Positions 52,981 to 61,765 are shown, counted from the stretch's first letter. The stretch is 64,000 bases of DNA from Mesorhizobium kowhaii (GCF_003253745.1 NZ_MZXV01000076.1:1-64000); one strand, 5' to 3'. Notes: generated by a model not told the origin, from the sequence alone. Numbers and translations are program-made.

Positions 52981-54579
52981 CTAGGCGAACCACCATCGTT
53001 CGGCGATCTTCTGCCCGTCCATCGGCCAGTTCGACGCCACCTCGCCATGGGCGAGAGCCTTGGTGTGGGCATCGACATAGGAGTTGAAGACCAGGTTCAC
53101 CAGCCCGCCGTCGTCATGCAGCAATTGCTGCATTTCGGCATACATGCCGGCACGCTTGGTATCGTCGGTCTCCGAGCGGGCGGCGACGAGCAGCTCATTG
53201 AAGCGCGGATTTTTCCAGAGCGTTTCGTTCCACACCGCTTCCGCCGCATAGCCGGTGGTGAACATCCAGTCGCAGGTCGGCCGGCCGGCCCAGTAGGAGG
53301 CGAAGAACGGCTTCTTGAGCCAGACATTGTCCCAGTAGCCGTCATTGGGCTCCCTGATCACATTCAGGTTGACCCCGGCCGCCCGGGCATGCTCCTGCCA
53401 GAGGAGAGCGGAGTCGGTCGCACCCGTGAAGGCGGCATCCGCGACCGACAGGTCGAACTGGGTGTTCTCGGCCCCCGCCTTCTTGAGGAGGCTCTTGACC
53501 ATGTCGGGGTCGTAGACGTGCTTGGGCTGCGGATCGGTCGCGAACTTGACGGTCGGTGCGATCGGATTGTCGTTGCCGATGGCGCCGTGGCCGAGAAACA
53601 CCTTCTGCACGATCTCGTCGCGATTGAGCGAGTATTTGATCGCATTGCGCACATCGGGATTGTCGAAGGGCGCCTTCTGGACGTTCATGACATAGACGTA
53701 GTGGCCGTAGCCGGTCGTCTCCGAGATCACGAGATCGGGGTTCTGCTTCAGAATGTCGAGCGTCTTCAGATCGCAGCGATCCATGTAGTGGACCTCGCCG
53801 GTGTTGAGCGCGTTGGTGCGCGCCGTCACATCGTTGATCGCCAGGCATTCGACACGGTCGAACCAGCCCTTGTCGGATTTGAAGTAGTTCGGGTTCTTGT
53901 TGAAGGTGGCGATGACGCCAGGCTCGAATTTCTCGAGCATATAGGGGCCGGTGCGGATGCCCGACTCCCAGTCGACGCCGCCCTCTTTCGCCGGCATTAC
54001 CGGGATGTCCGAGATGATGTAGGGGAAGTCGGCATTGCCGCCATCGAGCTCAAAGACGACCGTCTCGGCACCGTCGGCGACGACGTTCTTGACCGAAGCC
54101 AAGAGCGATTTCGCTACCGATCTCGTGCCCTCGCTGTTGTGATGCCTGACCGAGACCACGACATCGTCGGCGGTAACCGTCCTGCCATTGTGAAAGGTGG
54201 CGCCTTTCCTCAGTTTGAACACCCACTTCTTGGCGCCGTCTGACGGCTCAAAGCTTTCGGCGAGGTCGGGGACCACGTTGCCCTTGGAATCGATCTCGGT
54301 CAGGCTGTTCGACAAGGTTCCCAATAATGCGGTGCCTGTGAACGACGAGTTGAGGGAGAGACCCGGGTCCAGTGTATCGGTGGCGGCACCCTCGCCCATG
54401 CCGATCTTCAAGGTGCCACCCTTCTTGGGCTCGGCGCGCACCGCCTGGACGAACATCGCATTGGCGGCCGTGGCGGTAAGGCCGGCGGCGAGCGCCAGCT
54501 GAACAAAGTCACGACGCGAAACCCTGCCTTTCGCGGCAAGCTTGGCGGCCGACTGCAGCTTCAATTCGAATTCCGTCAT
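52981..54579 (-). CDS. Peptide/nickel-type ABC transporter substrate-binding protein, orphan
   Basis: A 532-aa family 5 extracellular solute-binding protein. The N-terminus has a twin-arginine motif (VSRRDFVQLALAAGL) and a hydrophobic stretch ending in AVRAEP, so it is exported folded by Tat. The mature part opens with KKGGTLKIGMGEG and includes the typical DLAESFEPSDGAKKWVFKLR and KGATFHNGRTVTADDVV. No permease or ATPase genes adjoin it. It sits on the opposite strand inside a block bracketed by two copies of the cyclase 3' end, so it probably arrived by insertion and duplication. Confidence 0.93.
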   Translation of the reverse strand: MTEFELKLQSAAKLAAKGRVSRRDFVQLALAAGLTATAANAMFVQAVRAEPKKGGTLKIGMGEGAATDTLDPGLSLNSSFTGTALLGTLSNSLTEIDSKGNVVPDLAESFEPSDGAKKWVFKLRKGATFHNGRTVTADDVVVSVRHHNSEGTRSVAKSLLASVKNVVADGAETVVFELDGGNADFPYIISDIPVMPAKEGGVDWESGIRTGPYMLEKFEPGVIATFNKNPNYFKSDKGWFDRVECLAINDVTARTNALNTGEVHYMDRCDLKTLDILKQNPDLVISETTGYGHYVYVMNVQKAPFDNPDVRNAIKYSLNRDEIVQKVFLGHGAIGNDNPIAPTVKFATDPQPKHVYDPDMVKSLLKKAGAENTQFDLSVADAAFTGATDSALLWQEHARAAGVNLNVIREPNDGYWDNVWLKKPFFASYWAGRPTCDWMFTTGYAAEAVWNETLWKNPRFNELLVAARSETDDTKRAGMYAEMQQLLHDDGGLVNLVFNSYVDAHTKALAHGEVASNWPMDGQKIAERWWFA

Positions 54580-54788
54580 TTCCTGGTTTCTCCTTCAGAT
54601 CCAGATGGAGAACGGGCATGTCCAAGAAAAGGAAACGAGGAGGCGCATCCCCTCACGAGATGGGTGGGTAACCTCCCCTGTTCGTTCTTGTTTAGTTACT
54701 CCGTCGCGGGCCAGACGGTTTCGGCCCGCGGCAGATCATAGCGCGCCCGAGTATGGCGGGCAAACAACCGACGCTCGCGACGTGTGCT

Positions 54789-55177
54789 ACATGCAAGGGA
54801 GCCGCCTGAATGACGGTGTCCGTATCGCTGCGCTGCCGCTGGACGTCACCGTTACGAGCCTGGAAGCAGAGCTTGAGACCGGCAATCCCTTTTCCCAGCT
54901 ATACGCAACGAGGCGACTGCGCTAGTTTGGACCAGCGGCAGCACAAGCCGTTCCGGCTCTGGTTGAGGCGCTCAAGGTTGAGCATCTCCGCCGGGAGGCC
55001 ATCGAGGCGCTGGGAAAGGTCGGGCCTCCGGCACGAGCTGCGATACCTGCGCTCGTGGCACTCCAGAATGAAGCTCTGGTTGGCATTTACGCAAAGGACG
55101 CGCTGTCCAAAATCAGAGGCAATTGATGGCCCCTGGACGCGCGCCAGGGATTTCCGCTTGTGGCCCAACCGCGACCT
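54789..55177 (+). pseudogene. Right copy of the cyclase 3' end (fragment)
   Basis: A 5'-truncated copy of the last ~115 codons of the cyclase-TPR gene and its downstream bases, ending with the same GGCAATTGATGGCCCCTGGA stretch. An in-frame TAG (where the intact gene has GGC-TGG) and a short indel at the left edge show it is not functional. Upstream of it lies the start region of the orphan binding-protein gene on the other strand. Confidence 0.82.
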
Positions 55178-55574
55178 CCAGCGTGGTCGCCGCTAACGTC
55201 CGCTTTCAGGCGGTGGCAAAGGCATCCTCAACGGCCGATATGCGGCGCAAAGTTGCCGTTCGCGTCGCGGAGGACGTACGTCGGTTCGGGTCAGAAGCCA
55301 GACATCAGCGATGGCAGCTACTGATCCTCTGCAGAACTGACAAAGTATCGGATCCGGGCATCAGTCTGCCCGTGTGAAACTGTAAGCTAGCGTTGGCCGC
55401 GGCGGCCGTCCCCCATGCAGCGCACAGCATAAATCGAAAGCAAGCGACGCGAGCTTGCGCCAACTGGCCTTTCCAGGGCCTTGCCTTGTGGCGAGCAGCC
55501 TGTCGGGATGCAATTCCTCGAAAATATGGATACGAACCGCTCACCGCCCTTAAAGCAAAAACGAGGATTCCCCT
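55178..55574. other. Intergenic region before mucR
   Basis: About 400 bases without a supported gene. It should contain the promoter of the MucR/Ros gene. No clear repeat or palindrome was found. Confidence 0.4.
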
Positions 55575-56024
55575 TTGTCAGACGAAAACAGCAACAGCCA
55601 GATTCACCTCATCGAACTCACGGCCGAGATCGTGTCCGCCTACGTCAGCAAGAACGCGGTGCCTGCCACCTCGCTGCACGACCTCATCGAGAGCATAAAC
55701 ACTTCGCTCTCAAAAATCGGGCAGCCGGCCGAACCGGAGAAGCCGGCTCTGTCTCCCGCCGTCAATCCCAAGCGATCCGTTTTCCCCGACTACATCATCT
55801 GTTTGGACGACGGGAAAAAGTTCAAGTCGCTGAAGCGGCATCTGAGCACCCACTACGGGCTATCCCCGGACGAGTACCGGGAAAAGTGGGGCCTTCCACG
55901 TGACTATCCAATGGTGGCGCCGAACTACGCCGCCCAGCGATCGGCGCTGGCGAAGTCCAGCGGGCTCGGACGCAAAACCGCGGCAAAGCCTGCGAAGAAG
56001 GCCCCGGTTAGGCGGAAGGCTTAG
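55575..56024 (+). CDS. MucR/Ros-family zinc-finger transcriptional regulator
   Basis: A 149-aa MucR/Ros protein, a family restricted mostly to Alphaproteobacteria. The finger region has YIICLDDGKKFKSLKRHL and STHYGLSPDEYREKWGLPRD. The usual first pair of cysteines is reduced to one here (ICLDDG), as in many MucR proteins, with the His pair RHLSTHY intact. The N-terminal helical segment mediates oligomerisation in the family. The C-terminus is Lys/Ala-rich. The start is TTG at 55575, with GAGGA nine bases upstream. A role as a global silencer of horizontally acquired DNA is known in the family. Confidence 0.9.
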   Translation: MSDENSNSQIHLIELTAEIVSAYVSKNAVPATSLHDLIESINTSLSKIGQPAEPEKPALSPAVNPKRSVFPDYIICLDDGKKFKSLKRHLSTHYGLSPDEYREKWGLPRDYPMVAPNYAAQRSALAKSSGLGRKTAAKPAKKAPVRRKA

Positions 56025-56027
56025 GTT

Positions 56028-56290
56028 CTATTCATCCCGCCAGATGACCCGTTTCTCCCATCGGATCTGCACCAGGCGTCGGATCGGATCGTGTGCAACT
56101 GCTCGCCAGTCGGGTGGAATAGCTGCGAGCTCATCCACTCTCGGCTTTTGCACTGCTGACAACGAACTTTGTCCCGCACGTCGTCGATCGTGACGTTGCC
56201 AATCACCTCCCGGAGCTCGAGCGGTTTGTAGTAACGCGTGACGTTGCAGCGGGCACCGAATGCCCGCCACCTGCCCCGCGTCATGGGCAT
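56028..56290 (-). pseudogene. Zinc-ribbon-like small protein, probably frameshifted
   Basis: From ATG 56290 the frame gives RGRWRAFGARCNVTRYYKPL, ELREVIGNVTIDDVRDKVR and CQQCKSREWMS, resembling small rhizobial zinc-ribbon proteins (a single Cys, then Cys-x2-Cys). After about 56140 a more protein-like end, IPPDWRAVAHDPIRRLVQI and EKRVIWRDE, is found in another frame, which stops at 56028. A one-base indel is therefore suspected. It is convergent with mucR, nearly touching its stop codon. Confidence 0.45.
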
Positions 56291-56398
56291 GTGTCAGGGT
56301 CCAGGCGGCGCCTCTCGGCCACTTCTCGGGTTGCTCCGGCATATGCTGAAAAGATGAACGGGGGCGGCTCCGGTCAAGAGGACGCCTGACCTGCGCGC

Positions 56399-56536
56399 GT
56401 GAGCGACGAAATCAGATTGCCTAAGTCCGAATACGCCACGCCGCCCCGGCGTTCAGCACCATCTCTGCGAGCACGATGGCTGCGCCCGCACTGGTTCTGC
56501 TTTGAGCATCGGGCCGAGGGCGAGCATTTCCTCTAG
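56399..56536 (+). CDS. 45-aa small protein, putative
   Basis: A GTG at 56399 opens 45 codons ending in TAG at 56534-56536. The product is basic and Trp-rich (SLRARWLRPHWFCFEHRAEG). It is eleven bases from the next start codon and begins a row of very short plus-strand genes. No family recognised; there is no clear ribosome-binding site. Confidence 0.33.
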   Translation: MSDEIRLPKSEYATPPRRSAPSLRARWLRPHWFCFEHRAEGEHFL

Positions 56537-56547
56537 CTGGGCCGAAC

Positions 56548-56712
56548 ATGACCCGTCATGACATCGAAGCCGATCTGGAAAGCACGGCCGATCAGATCGC
56601 CGACGTTTCTCACGCGGACCTTCAGGTAATGCTCCGACGAGCAGCGCTGATGCTTCGAAACGTAACGGGCTGGTGCTCGACCCGAGGGTCCAAGAGCCCC
56701 TGTCGAGCGTAG
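56548..56712 (+). CDS. 54-aa small protein, putative
   Basis: ATG 56548 opens 54 codons. The first 42 residues form a credible amphipathic helix protein: MTRHDIEADLESTADQIADV, SHADLQVMLRRAALMLRNV. The end is less protein-like and could be shifted. It is ten bases before the next tiny gene. Typical of small accessory genes in rhizobial genomic islands. Confidence 0.45.
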   Translation: MTRHDIEADLESTADQIADVSHADLQVMLRRAALMLRNVTGWCSTRGSKSPCRA

Positions 56713-56721
56713 CGGAAGAAA

Positions 56722-56841
56722 ATGGGGCTCACGAGGGCGGACCTCATCCGAACCATCGTGAAGGACTGGCTTGTGGCCAACGCCTATCTGCCGGTTCCGT
56801 ATGCGCTGGACGAGGACAGCACGGTGGAAGGCAACGCATGA
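56722..56841 (+). CDS. 39-aa small protein, putative
   Basis: ATG 56722 is preceded by GCGGAAG and opens 39 codons: GLTRADLIRTIVKDWLVANA, then YLPVPYALDEDSTVE. Its stop overlaps the start of the following gene (ATGA at 56838-56841), strong evidence of coupling. Function unknown. Confidence 0.5.
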   Translation: MGLTRADLIRTIVKDWLVANAYLPVPYALDEDSTVEGNA

Positions 56842-57077
56842 TCAACGCACCACGGCATGAGCGCGACTACCCCGACCGCGAAATCGACTTTCAGGAGGCA
56901 ATGGAGTCGGGCTTTCAGGTCATTGTGGATTGCATGCTGGAGGCTGGGTGGCGGCGCGGCGAGGTGATGAGGTCGCTTCGCCGCCTGATCGCTGCGGACA
57001 ACATGACCCAGAAGGAAAACGCCAAGGTCGAGGCTGAACTGGCGATTGCACGGGCGATGATCCGGGCCAGGAAATAA
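56838..57077 (+). CDS. 79-aa helical protein of unknown function
   Basis: A 79-aa, mostly helical protein: YPDREIDFQEAMESGFQVIV, CMLEAGWRRGEVMRSLRRLI, then a Lys/Glu/Ala coil. Its ATG at 56838 has GGAAGG seven bases upstream and overlaps the stop of the 39-aa gene. This type of small soluble protein is common in rhizobial accessory regions; no function is known. Confidence 0.65.
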   Translation: MINAPRHERDYPDREIDFQEAMESGFQVIVDCMLEAGWRRGEVMRSLRRLIAADNMTQKENAKVEAELAIARAMIRARK

Positions 57078-57139
57078 GGGCGACGGTCATTCTTGACCTT
57101 TGGCCAGAGCATACGGCGATGGCCCATAGGGCGTATTGG

Positions 57140-57250
57140 CTAAATAGCATGTTCGGGCTCGCACCGCGGCGCCTCTTCCTCCTCCTTTTCGAGGTAAGCC
57201 CTGAGCTGATCGGACCCATCCAGCCTGGGGAATTTTGAAGTAGTTTTCAT
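57140..57250 (-). CDS. 36-aa small protein, putative
   Basis: ATG 57250 on the minus strand is preceded by AAGG at seven bases and gives 36 codons: KTTSKFPRLDGSDQLRAYL, then a run of Glu and a Cys. Composition is credible for a small acidic protein. It lies just outside the left 16-base repeat of the island. Weak support. Confidence 0.33.
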   Translation of the reverse strand: MKTTSKFPRLDGSDQLRAYLEKEEEEAPRCEPEHAI

Positions 57251-57463
57251 TCTGTGCCTTATTTCTTGTTACACGGGCGCAACAGCACCGGCGAGGGGGG
57301 CTGCGGCCGGCCTCATGTGGGGAATGTTCGCCTGAACGCAAACGCGAAATTCGCTCTTCCTAGAGTACCGAAAGTGATACGTTGAAGCCGGTCGGCACGC
57401 TGGCGCTCGGCGGGAGCTCAACTGGCAGCGAAATGACCCGCTCCGTACAATCATTTCACTGGA

Positions 57464-57949
57464 CTAGGACGCCTCGACCTCACGAAAATCTCGCCACAGC
57501 CGGTTCACCGCTGGGAACAGGTTTTTCACGCCCTCCAGCTGGGCTATACGATCGTGGACGGCATCCTCGCTGATCACATTGAGCGGCATGCCCATCTGCT
57601 GGAGCCAGAGCGCCGAGAACTGCCAATCGGAACACTTACCACCTGAAAGCCACTCGGCGATCTTGTCCGGGCGGTAGTATATGCGGTTGCCCTGCCCTCG
57701 CCGCATCGGTTCGGTTGCGGGGCCAAGATCGCGAACCCTCCAGTTCGCCAAGCCCTGGAGGGAAGTGCCCAGAAACCGTGCTGCAAGGCGAGAGGGTATC
57801 GGGCGCCATGGAGGAAGGCTTGTCGTCATGGCAATCGAGTAAAAGTGCTTTATGTCGACGTGCTTGGCGATCCCTTCCGGTGTCCAACTGTCCAACTGTC
57901 CAACCTCTTTTTCTTCGAAGAGATAGTTGGAAGAGATATAAGTCTGCAT
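57464..57949 (-). CDS. HTH-domain protein of the mobile element
   Basis: Up to 161 aa. A helix-turn-helix of MerR/excisionase type is visible: IPSRLAARFLGTSLQGLANW, then RGQGNRIYYRPDKIAEWLSG, the common element/phage regulator layout. The first 40 residues may be leader; a start at Met41 (57829) gives 121 aa. The region of that leader contains three 8-base tandem repeats (57882-57905). It follows the primase-helicase gene by 23 bases on the same strand. Probable regulator or excision factor. Confidence 0.7.
   Translation of the reverse strand: MQTYISSNYLFEEKEVGQLDSWTPEGIAKHVDIKHFYSIAMTTSLPPWRPIPSRLAARFLGTSLQGLANWRVRDLGPATEPMRRGQGNRIYYRPDKIAEWLSGGKCSDWQFSALWLQQMGMPLNVISEDAVHDRIAQLEGVKNLFPAVNRLWRDFREVEAS
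57882..57905. repeat. Three 8-base tandem repeats
   Basis: GTCCAACT, GTCCAACT and GTCCAACC stand head to tail inside the possible leader of the HTH gene. They could be iteron-like binding sites or coincidence in a coding frame. Confidence 0.45.
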
Positions 57950-57972
57950 GGTCCTTTGCTCCGCGCACCTGG

Positions 57973-60363
57973 TCAGTTGGCCAGCTGGACAGCGGCCGCG
58001 ATGGCGGGCGTCAGTCCCGGCGACATAACATCCGAGTCTCTACCCAGTAGAGCAGCCCTGACCTCCTCACTGGAAGCGTTCACCCACTTATCGACCTCCT
58101 GCCACGCCCAGACGTAGCCACGCTGCGTCAATCCGACAGGGCGCAGAGCCGACGTCTTCTTGTCACGCTTGCGGTCGCCAAGCCTCTTCAGGATCGGCGT
58201 GATCTGCTGCACGGTGATCGTCCTCTTCATGCGCTCCTCGACGGCGCTGGCCACGTCCTCGGCCAGATACACCGGACGATTGAATGGCACCGATCCACTG
58301 TCCCTGAGCTCAGCAATGATCTGTTCCGGCACGGATGCGCTGGCCCGGATCAACTCTTCCTTCGCACCGGTTCGCGGCGGCTCTGCATTTGCGTCGAAGT
58401 CAGAGAGGTCGAAGTTCACAAGGTAGTGCTTGAAGGCGGCAATACTCTCGTCCGAGAGGCCGACGTCCACGAGCTGACGATAATATGTGTCTTCCCGCTT
58501 CGCGGCTTCCACCTTGCACACGAAGAGCCGCCGGTCGTCATGCTCGATGGCCATGGGCTTATCGCTGTTGGTCATGATGATGATGCCGCGAGGCGTCCTC
58601 ACGTTGAAAGCATCAATCCCCTTGCGCTCGACAGATTGGATCTCCTCTGTGGCCCATCGCTTAAGGCGGTTGTAAGCCGTCTTCAGCTCATCGATCTGCA
58701 GTTCGTCGAGGGCCAGAAGACGAACATTTCCGAGCGCAGCCTGCCAACGCTCGCCCAGAACGCCACCGTACACCTCCCGAACATCATTCTCATGGAACAT
58801 GCGCTTGACGGCTTGCACCAGAAGGTTCTTGCCAACACCCTGTCTGGATTGAAGCACGATCGCCGACTTGATCTTGGCGGCCGGCCGCTGGATGAGATGG
58901 GCGAGGTATTGAAGAACCCACCGCCTCTCTCCGTCGCCAGGCAGAAGGTAGCGAAGGTGGTCAAGCCAAAGAGAGGCGTCGCCTTCCGCGGAAGCGATGC
59001 CTCCGTCCTTCCAGGTGTTAAAAGTCCGGACGCCATTTTCCTCGACAATGAGCTTTTCATTCCCGACCAGGAAGTCGTGCTCATCGGCCAGACACGACAG
59101 TTTCGAATTGCGGAAGGCCGTGCTGGCCAGCTGCTTCTTGCGCATGTTCCGCGTGAAGGAGCGATCGAAATCCTCCTTCGTCTTGTCCCGCCCCGTCGAG
59201 ATCTCAAAGAACAGACCCGTTTTTGAGTCGAGCACGAACTTCGCCTGCAGCGGTGCGAGCCCCGGATCCGTATGGGCCAGCTCCACCGGAGTTCGAATGA
59301 CCATCCCTTCTCGGAAGAGGCAGCCTCCACACTCGGAGTTTGTTGCGGCGATCGTCTGGCACAGCTTCGGGCGGTACTTGCTGGCGTGATCCAGTTTGTC
59401 CTGGGCTTCACGATAATCGTATCGCAAGTCGCGGGCAGACATCAGATGAAAATACCGCTGCCCTTGTGAGATGTGCGCCAGAATGTCAGCGGCGTCCTTC
59501 CACTGCGGCTCAGTCAGGCGCCCGCTACCCTCATCGCATGAACGAAGAAAACGGCATGCAGTGACCAGAGCAAGAGCACCAGCGGCATCCTTGCTTGCAT
59601 CTTCGTCGCCCGACATCATTTCCTGTCGAAGCGCGTCCGCCAGCGCATGCTCGCCAGAACGCGGCGAACTGTTGGAGTTCGTGGCTATTCGGGCCGCGAC
59701 GACGCCTTCCAGCTGCTCGAGGGTCCAGGTTCGATCACTTGCCCCATTCAAGATGCGGACAGGCTTGGCCGGCTTGGTCTTCGGGTTGAACGTTCCGGGC
59801 ACCCTGAGGACACGCGCGAGCTCCGCAATCGTATCCAGCTCGAGCCCGTGGCGTTTCCAGACCATCCGAGCCTGCTCGTTCCAGGCCGACCAGAGCCGCT
59901 GAACTCGGCTCCGATCTTCGTTTGTCTCCAGAAGCAGTGGCTCCTGGAACTGCCAGATCGGGTAGATCCCCCCGCCTGAATGGATGATGAGGGTGGGCTC
60001 GGGCAAGCCCGCCTCCTCCAGCAGCTTGAGCGCCTGTTCGTCGTTTTCCGGGAGGTTCTTGGCGGCGTGCACCCCGGTAGCGAGGTCGATGTCGAGCGCC
60101 AGGAAGGCGACGGCACAGGCCGTATCTTTCTGGCGCGTCTGCTTTTCGAGGGCACGCTCATCGTGAAGAGCCACCGCGAGGTACCGATGAGCGGTATCGG
60201 GCTGTGCTGCCAAGAAGTCGAAGGCAATTTCCCGACTACTATACGGAAAAACCGTGTGCCGCGGACGCCCACCCGACAATTCGAACACAACGAGGTTGCC
60301 CTCGCTCTCCTGCCCGAACATCCGCTCGATGTAGTCCTTGATCTGCTTCCTGTTGGACTGCAT
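57973..60363 (-). CDS. Primase-helicase (AEP primase plus SF3/D5-like helicase)
   Basis: About 796 aa (a GTG at 60369 would add two residues; numbering from that). The N-terminal archaeo-eukaryotic-type primase has LALDIDL (Asp93, Asp95), HSGGGIYPIW (131-138) and LDTIAELARVLRVPGT (180s). A Cys cluster (about 337-350, CQTI to ECGGC) is a likely zinc site. The helicase has Walker A SRQGVGKN (508-515), Walker B LLALDE (551-556) and a sensor Asn in IIIMTNSDKP. It should prime and unwind DNA for replication of the element. It starts directly after the stop of the 119-aa gene. Confidence 0.9.
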   Translation of the reverse strand: MQSNRKQIKDYIERMFGQESEGNLVVFELSGGRPRHTVFPYSSREIAFDFLAAQPDTAHRYLAVALHDERALEKQTRQKDTACAVAFLALDIDLATGVHAAKNLPENDEQALKLLEEAGLPEPTLIIHSGGGIYPIWQFQEPLLLETNEDRSRVQRLWSAWNEQARMVWKRHGLELDTIAELARVLRVPGTFNPKTKPAKPVRILNGASDRTWTLEQLEGVVAARIATNSNSSPRSGEHALADALRQEMMSGDEDASKDAAGALALVTACRFLRSCDEGSGRLTEPQWKDAADILAHISQGQRYFHLMSARDLRYDYREAQDKLDHASKYRPKLCQTIAATNSECGGCLFREGMVIRTPVELAHTDPGLAPLQAKFVLDSKTGLFFEISTGRDKTKEDFDRSFTRNMRKKQLASTAFRNSKLSCLADEHDFLVGNEKLIVEENGVRTFNTWKDGGIASAEGDASLWLDHLRYLLPGDGERRWVLQYLAHLIQRPAAKIKSAIVLQSRQGVGKNLLVQAVKRMFHENDVREVYGGVLGERWQAALGNVRLLALDELQIDELKTAYNRLKRWATEEIQSVERKGIDAFNVRTPRGIIIMTNSDKPMAIEHDDRRLFVCKVEAAKREDTYYRQLVDVGLSDESIAAFKHYLVNFDLSDFDANAEPPRTGAKEELIRASASVPEQIIAELRDSGSVPFNRPVYLAEDVASAVEERMKRTITVQQITPILKRLGDRKRDKKTSALRPVGLTQRGYVWAWQEVDKWVNASSEEVRAALLGRDSDVMSPGLTPAIAAAVQLAN

Positions 60364-60369
60364 GCGCAC

Positions 60370-60729
60370 CTACCATGCCTTCCGAGAAAACAAGGTAGTG
60401 AGAAACGTCCGCGGATCGGCGTTGTCGTAGTGCGCGAACTCACGGACGCGTCGGGTGCGATCGTCCTTCAGGATGATGTCAGCGGCTTGTCTGACATCTT
60501 CATCGCCGGCGTTGCGAGCCCAGGATTTCCAGCTCGGAACGTGCAACTTCAGAAACCAGTAGCAGCCTGAAGCAGAAGCGGGATGCGGCTCCGGGCCTAG
60601 CCGCTTTTTCACCAATTCGATAAGCGCGTCCGTGGGGATGTGAAGCCGTTGAGCGACTTTGTGATCCACGAGGAGGTCACGGCATTTTGACAGTTGTGGA
60701 GAGAGGTCAATCGTTCTTTGGTCTGTCAT
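60370..60729 (-). CDS. Small protein upstream of the primase-helicase
   Basis: A 119-aa soluble protein: VDHKVAQRLHIPTDALIELV, then GCYWFLKLHVPSWKSWARNA, then DDRTRRVREFAHYDNADPRT. It has a DNA-binding-like basic C-terminal half. Its stop abuts the primase-helicase start, so the two are translationally coupled. No family recognised; a replication accessory role is inferred from position. Confidence 0.75.
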   Translation of the reverse strand: MTDQRTIDLSPQLSKCRDLLVDHKVAQRLHIPTDALIELVKKRLGPEPHPASASGCYWFLKLHVPSWKSWARNAGDEDVRQAADIILKDDRTRRVREFAHYDNADPRTFLTTLFSRKAW

Positions 60730-61068
60730 GAGTTCGTCCTTTTATCAACCCGGTCGTTTCCGGTGCCGAGAAGATGTGAATCGGCCAAGCCAGCAGCAAC
60801 TGGCCTGTGCTGCGCCGCGCTGCACACACACGATGCACACAAAGGCGCGAGAGGAATAAAGGCTGCGACCTGAAGCGAGGAAGAGGGCAATGTTGCCCTA
60901 CTCCTCGCATCTCTGAAGCATGCGCGCCTTCGTTGCGAACAAGACGCAAGCTGCTTGGACTAACAGGTGTCAGCAGCGCCGCAGAGCCTCAGGCAAAGCA
61001 TGTCCGCAGCTACGGAGGTGCATGCCAGGTTTCGGCGTCCGTGAACCGGCCTAGGGTTAGTGGCCCAC
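60730..61068. other. Gene-free segment with strong hairpin
   Basis: About 340 bases without a protein-like frame between the replication genes and the frameshifted HTH gene. It contains the extended hairpin 60875-60908 (listed separately) and a promoter for the primase operon is expected here. Confidence 0.5.
60875..60908. repeat. Extended 34-base hairpin near the replication genes
   Basis: Arms GCGAGGA / TCCTCGC and, inside them, AGGGCAA / TTGCCCT are perfectly complementary, separated by a symmetrical two-base bulge (AG opposite AC) and a two-base centre. It could be a terminator for the HTH gene, or a primase/helicase recognition structure. Confidence 0.7.
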
Positions 61069-61558
61069 TTATGAAGCGGCAACCGTGTCTTCCAACTCGT
61101 ATTGCCCCATCCAAGAGTACCCCCAAGTGATTGATGCGGGCTCTGGGAGGTCTTCCAACTTGACTTCTGGGATATTCGCGTCCTCACACGACAGCAAAAT
61201 GTTCTCGTGATCTGCCAGATCATCGACGACGTGGGTGAGCCAAGGGCGAATGTGAAGGCTCCCATCCCAGAGAGTAAAAGCTGCAAAATGGCCAATTCTT
61301 GTAGCGGACCAAGTGGGTAGCCTTCACCACCTTGTAGTAAAAAACCTCCTCCGACTTGGTCAAGTAAACGCCGGCGGACGGAACAGCGTCGTCTTCTTCC
61401 TCGCGGCGACGCATGATCGGCTCTTCGGGGAAGTACGGTTTGCCTTCAATCATGGTCGGTTGTGGAAGCACCCCGTGCTGAGCCATTCGCAGGACATTTT
61501 CTTCGCGAATGCCGAGCAGGTCGGCGACTTCTGTTGCGGTCAGATATTTGTCGGACAT
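61069..61558 (-). pseudogene. HTH protein gene of the element, frameshifted
   Basis: From ATG 61558 the frame encodes an excisionase-like HTH (MSDKYLTATEVADLLGIREE, NVLRMAQHGVLPQPTM) and a charged middle part up to VKATHLVRYK at about 61300. From there the protein-like reading continues one base on: RIGHFAAFTLWDG, LHIRPWLTHVVDDLADHENI, ITWGYSWMGQYELEDTVAAS, stop at 61069. One extra base appears to have been inserted. It may be a recent mutation, a sequencing error or recoding. Confidence 0.7.
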
Positions 61559-61765
61559 AGGGTTCCTTTCATTTGGTTCGTCCGACCCACATTTGGTCCC
61601 GTGGCGCTCGATCCACTAGGTACGTTCTTCGCAATACCCGGACTTGACCCCGCCCGCGCCAAAACGCGAGCCAGGTCCAAGGCCCCAACCCGGACTGCCC
61701 AACCAGAGCTGCGATTGCTGCGTCTAGATCACTGCATGGACGAGGCGCTGGCGCCCCCACAAATG

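Noticed and set aside
53047..54243. Plus-strand open frame of 398 codons opposite the ABC binding protein
   Set aside because: Mirror frame of a GC-rich gene; the minus-strand protein has a Tat signal and full family motifs.
57354..57369. tRNA 3' end as attachment site for the element
   Set aside because: Neither copy of the 16-base repeat lies in a sequence with tRNA arms or a TTC-containing loop that I can recognise.
61569..61760. 63-codon minus-strand frame between the HTH and DUF6471 genes
   Set aside because: Trp/Arg/Gly-rich without a ribosome-binding site; probably chance.
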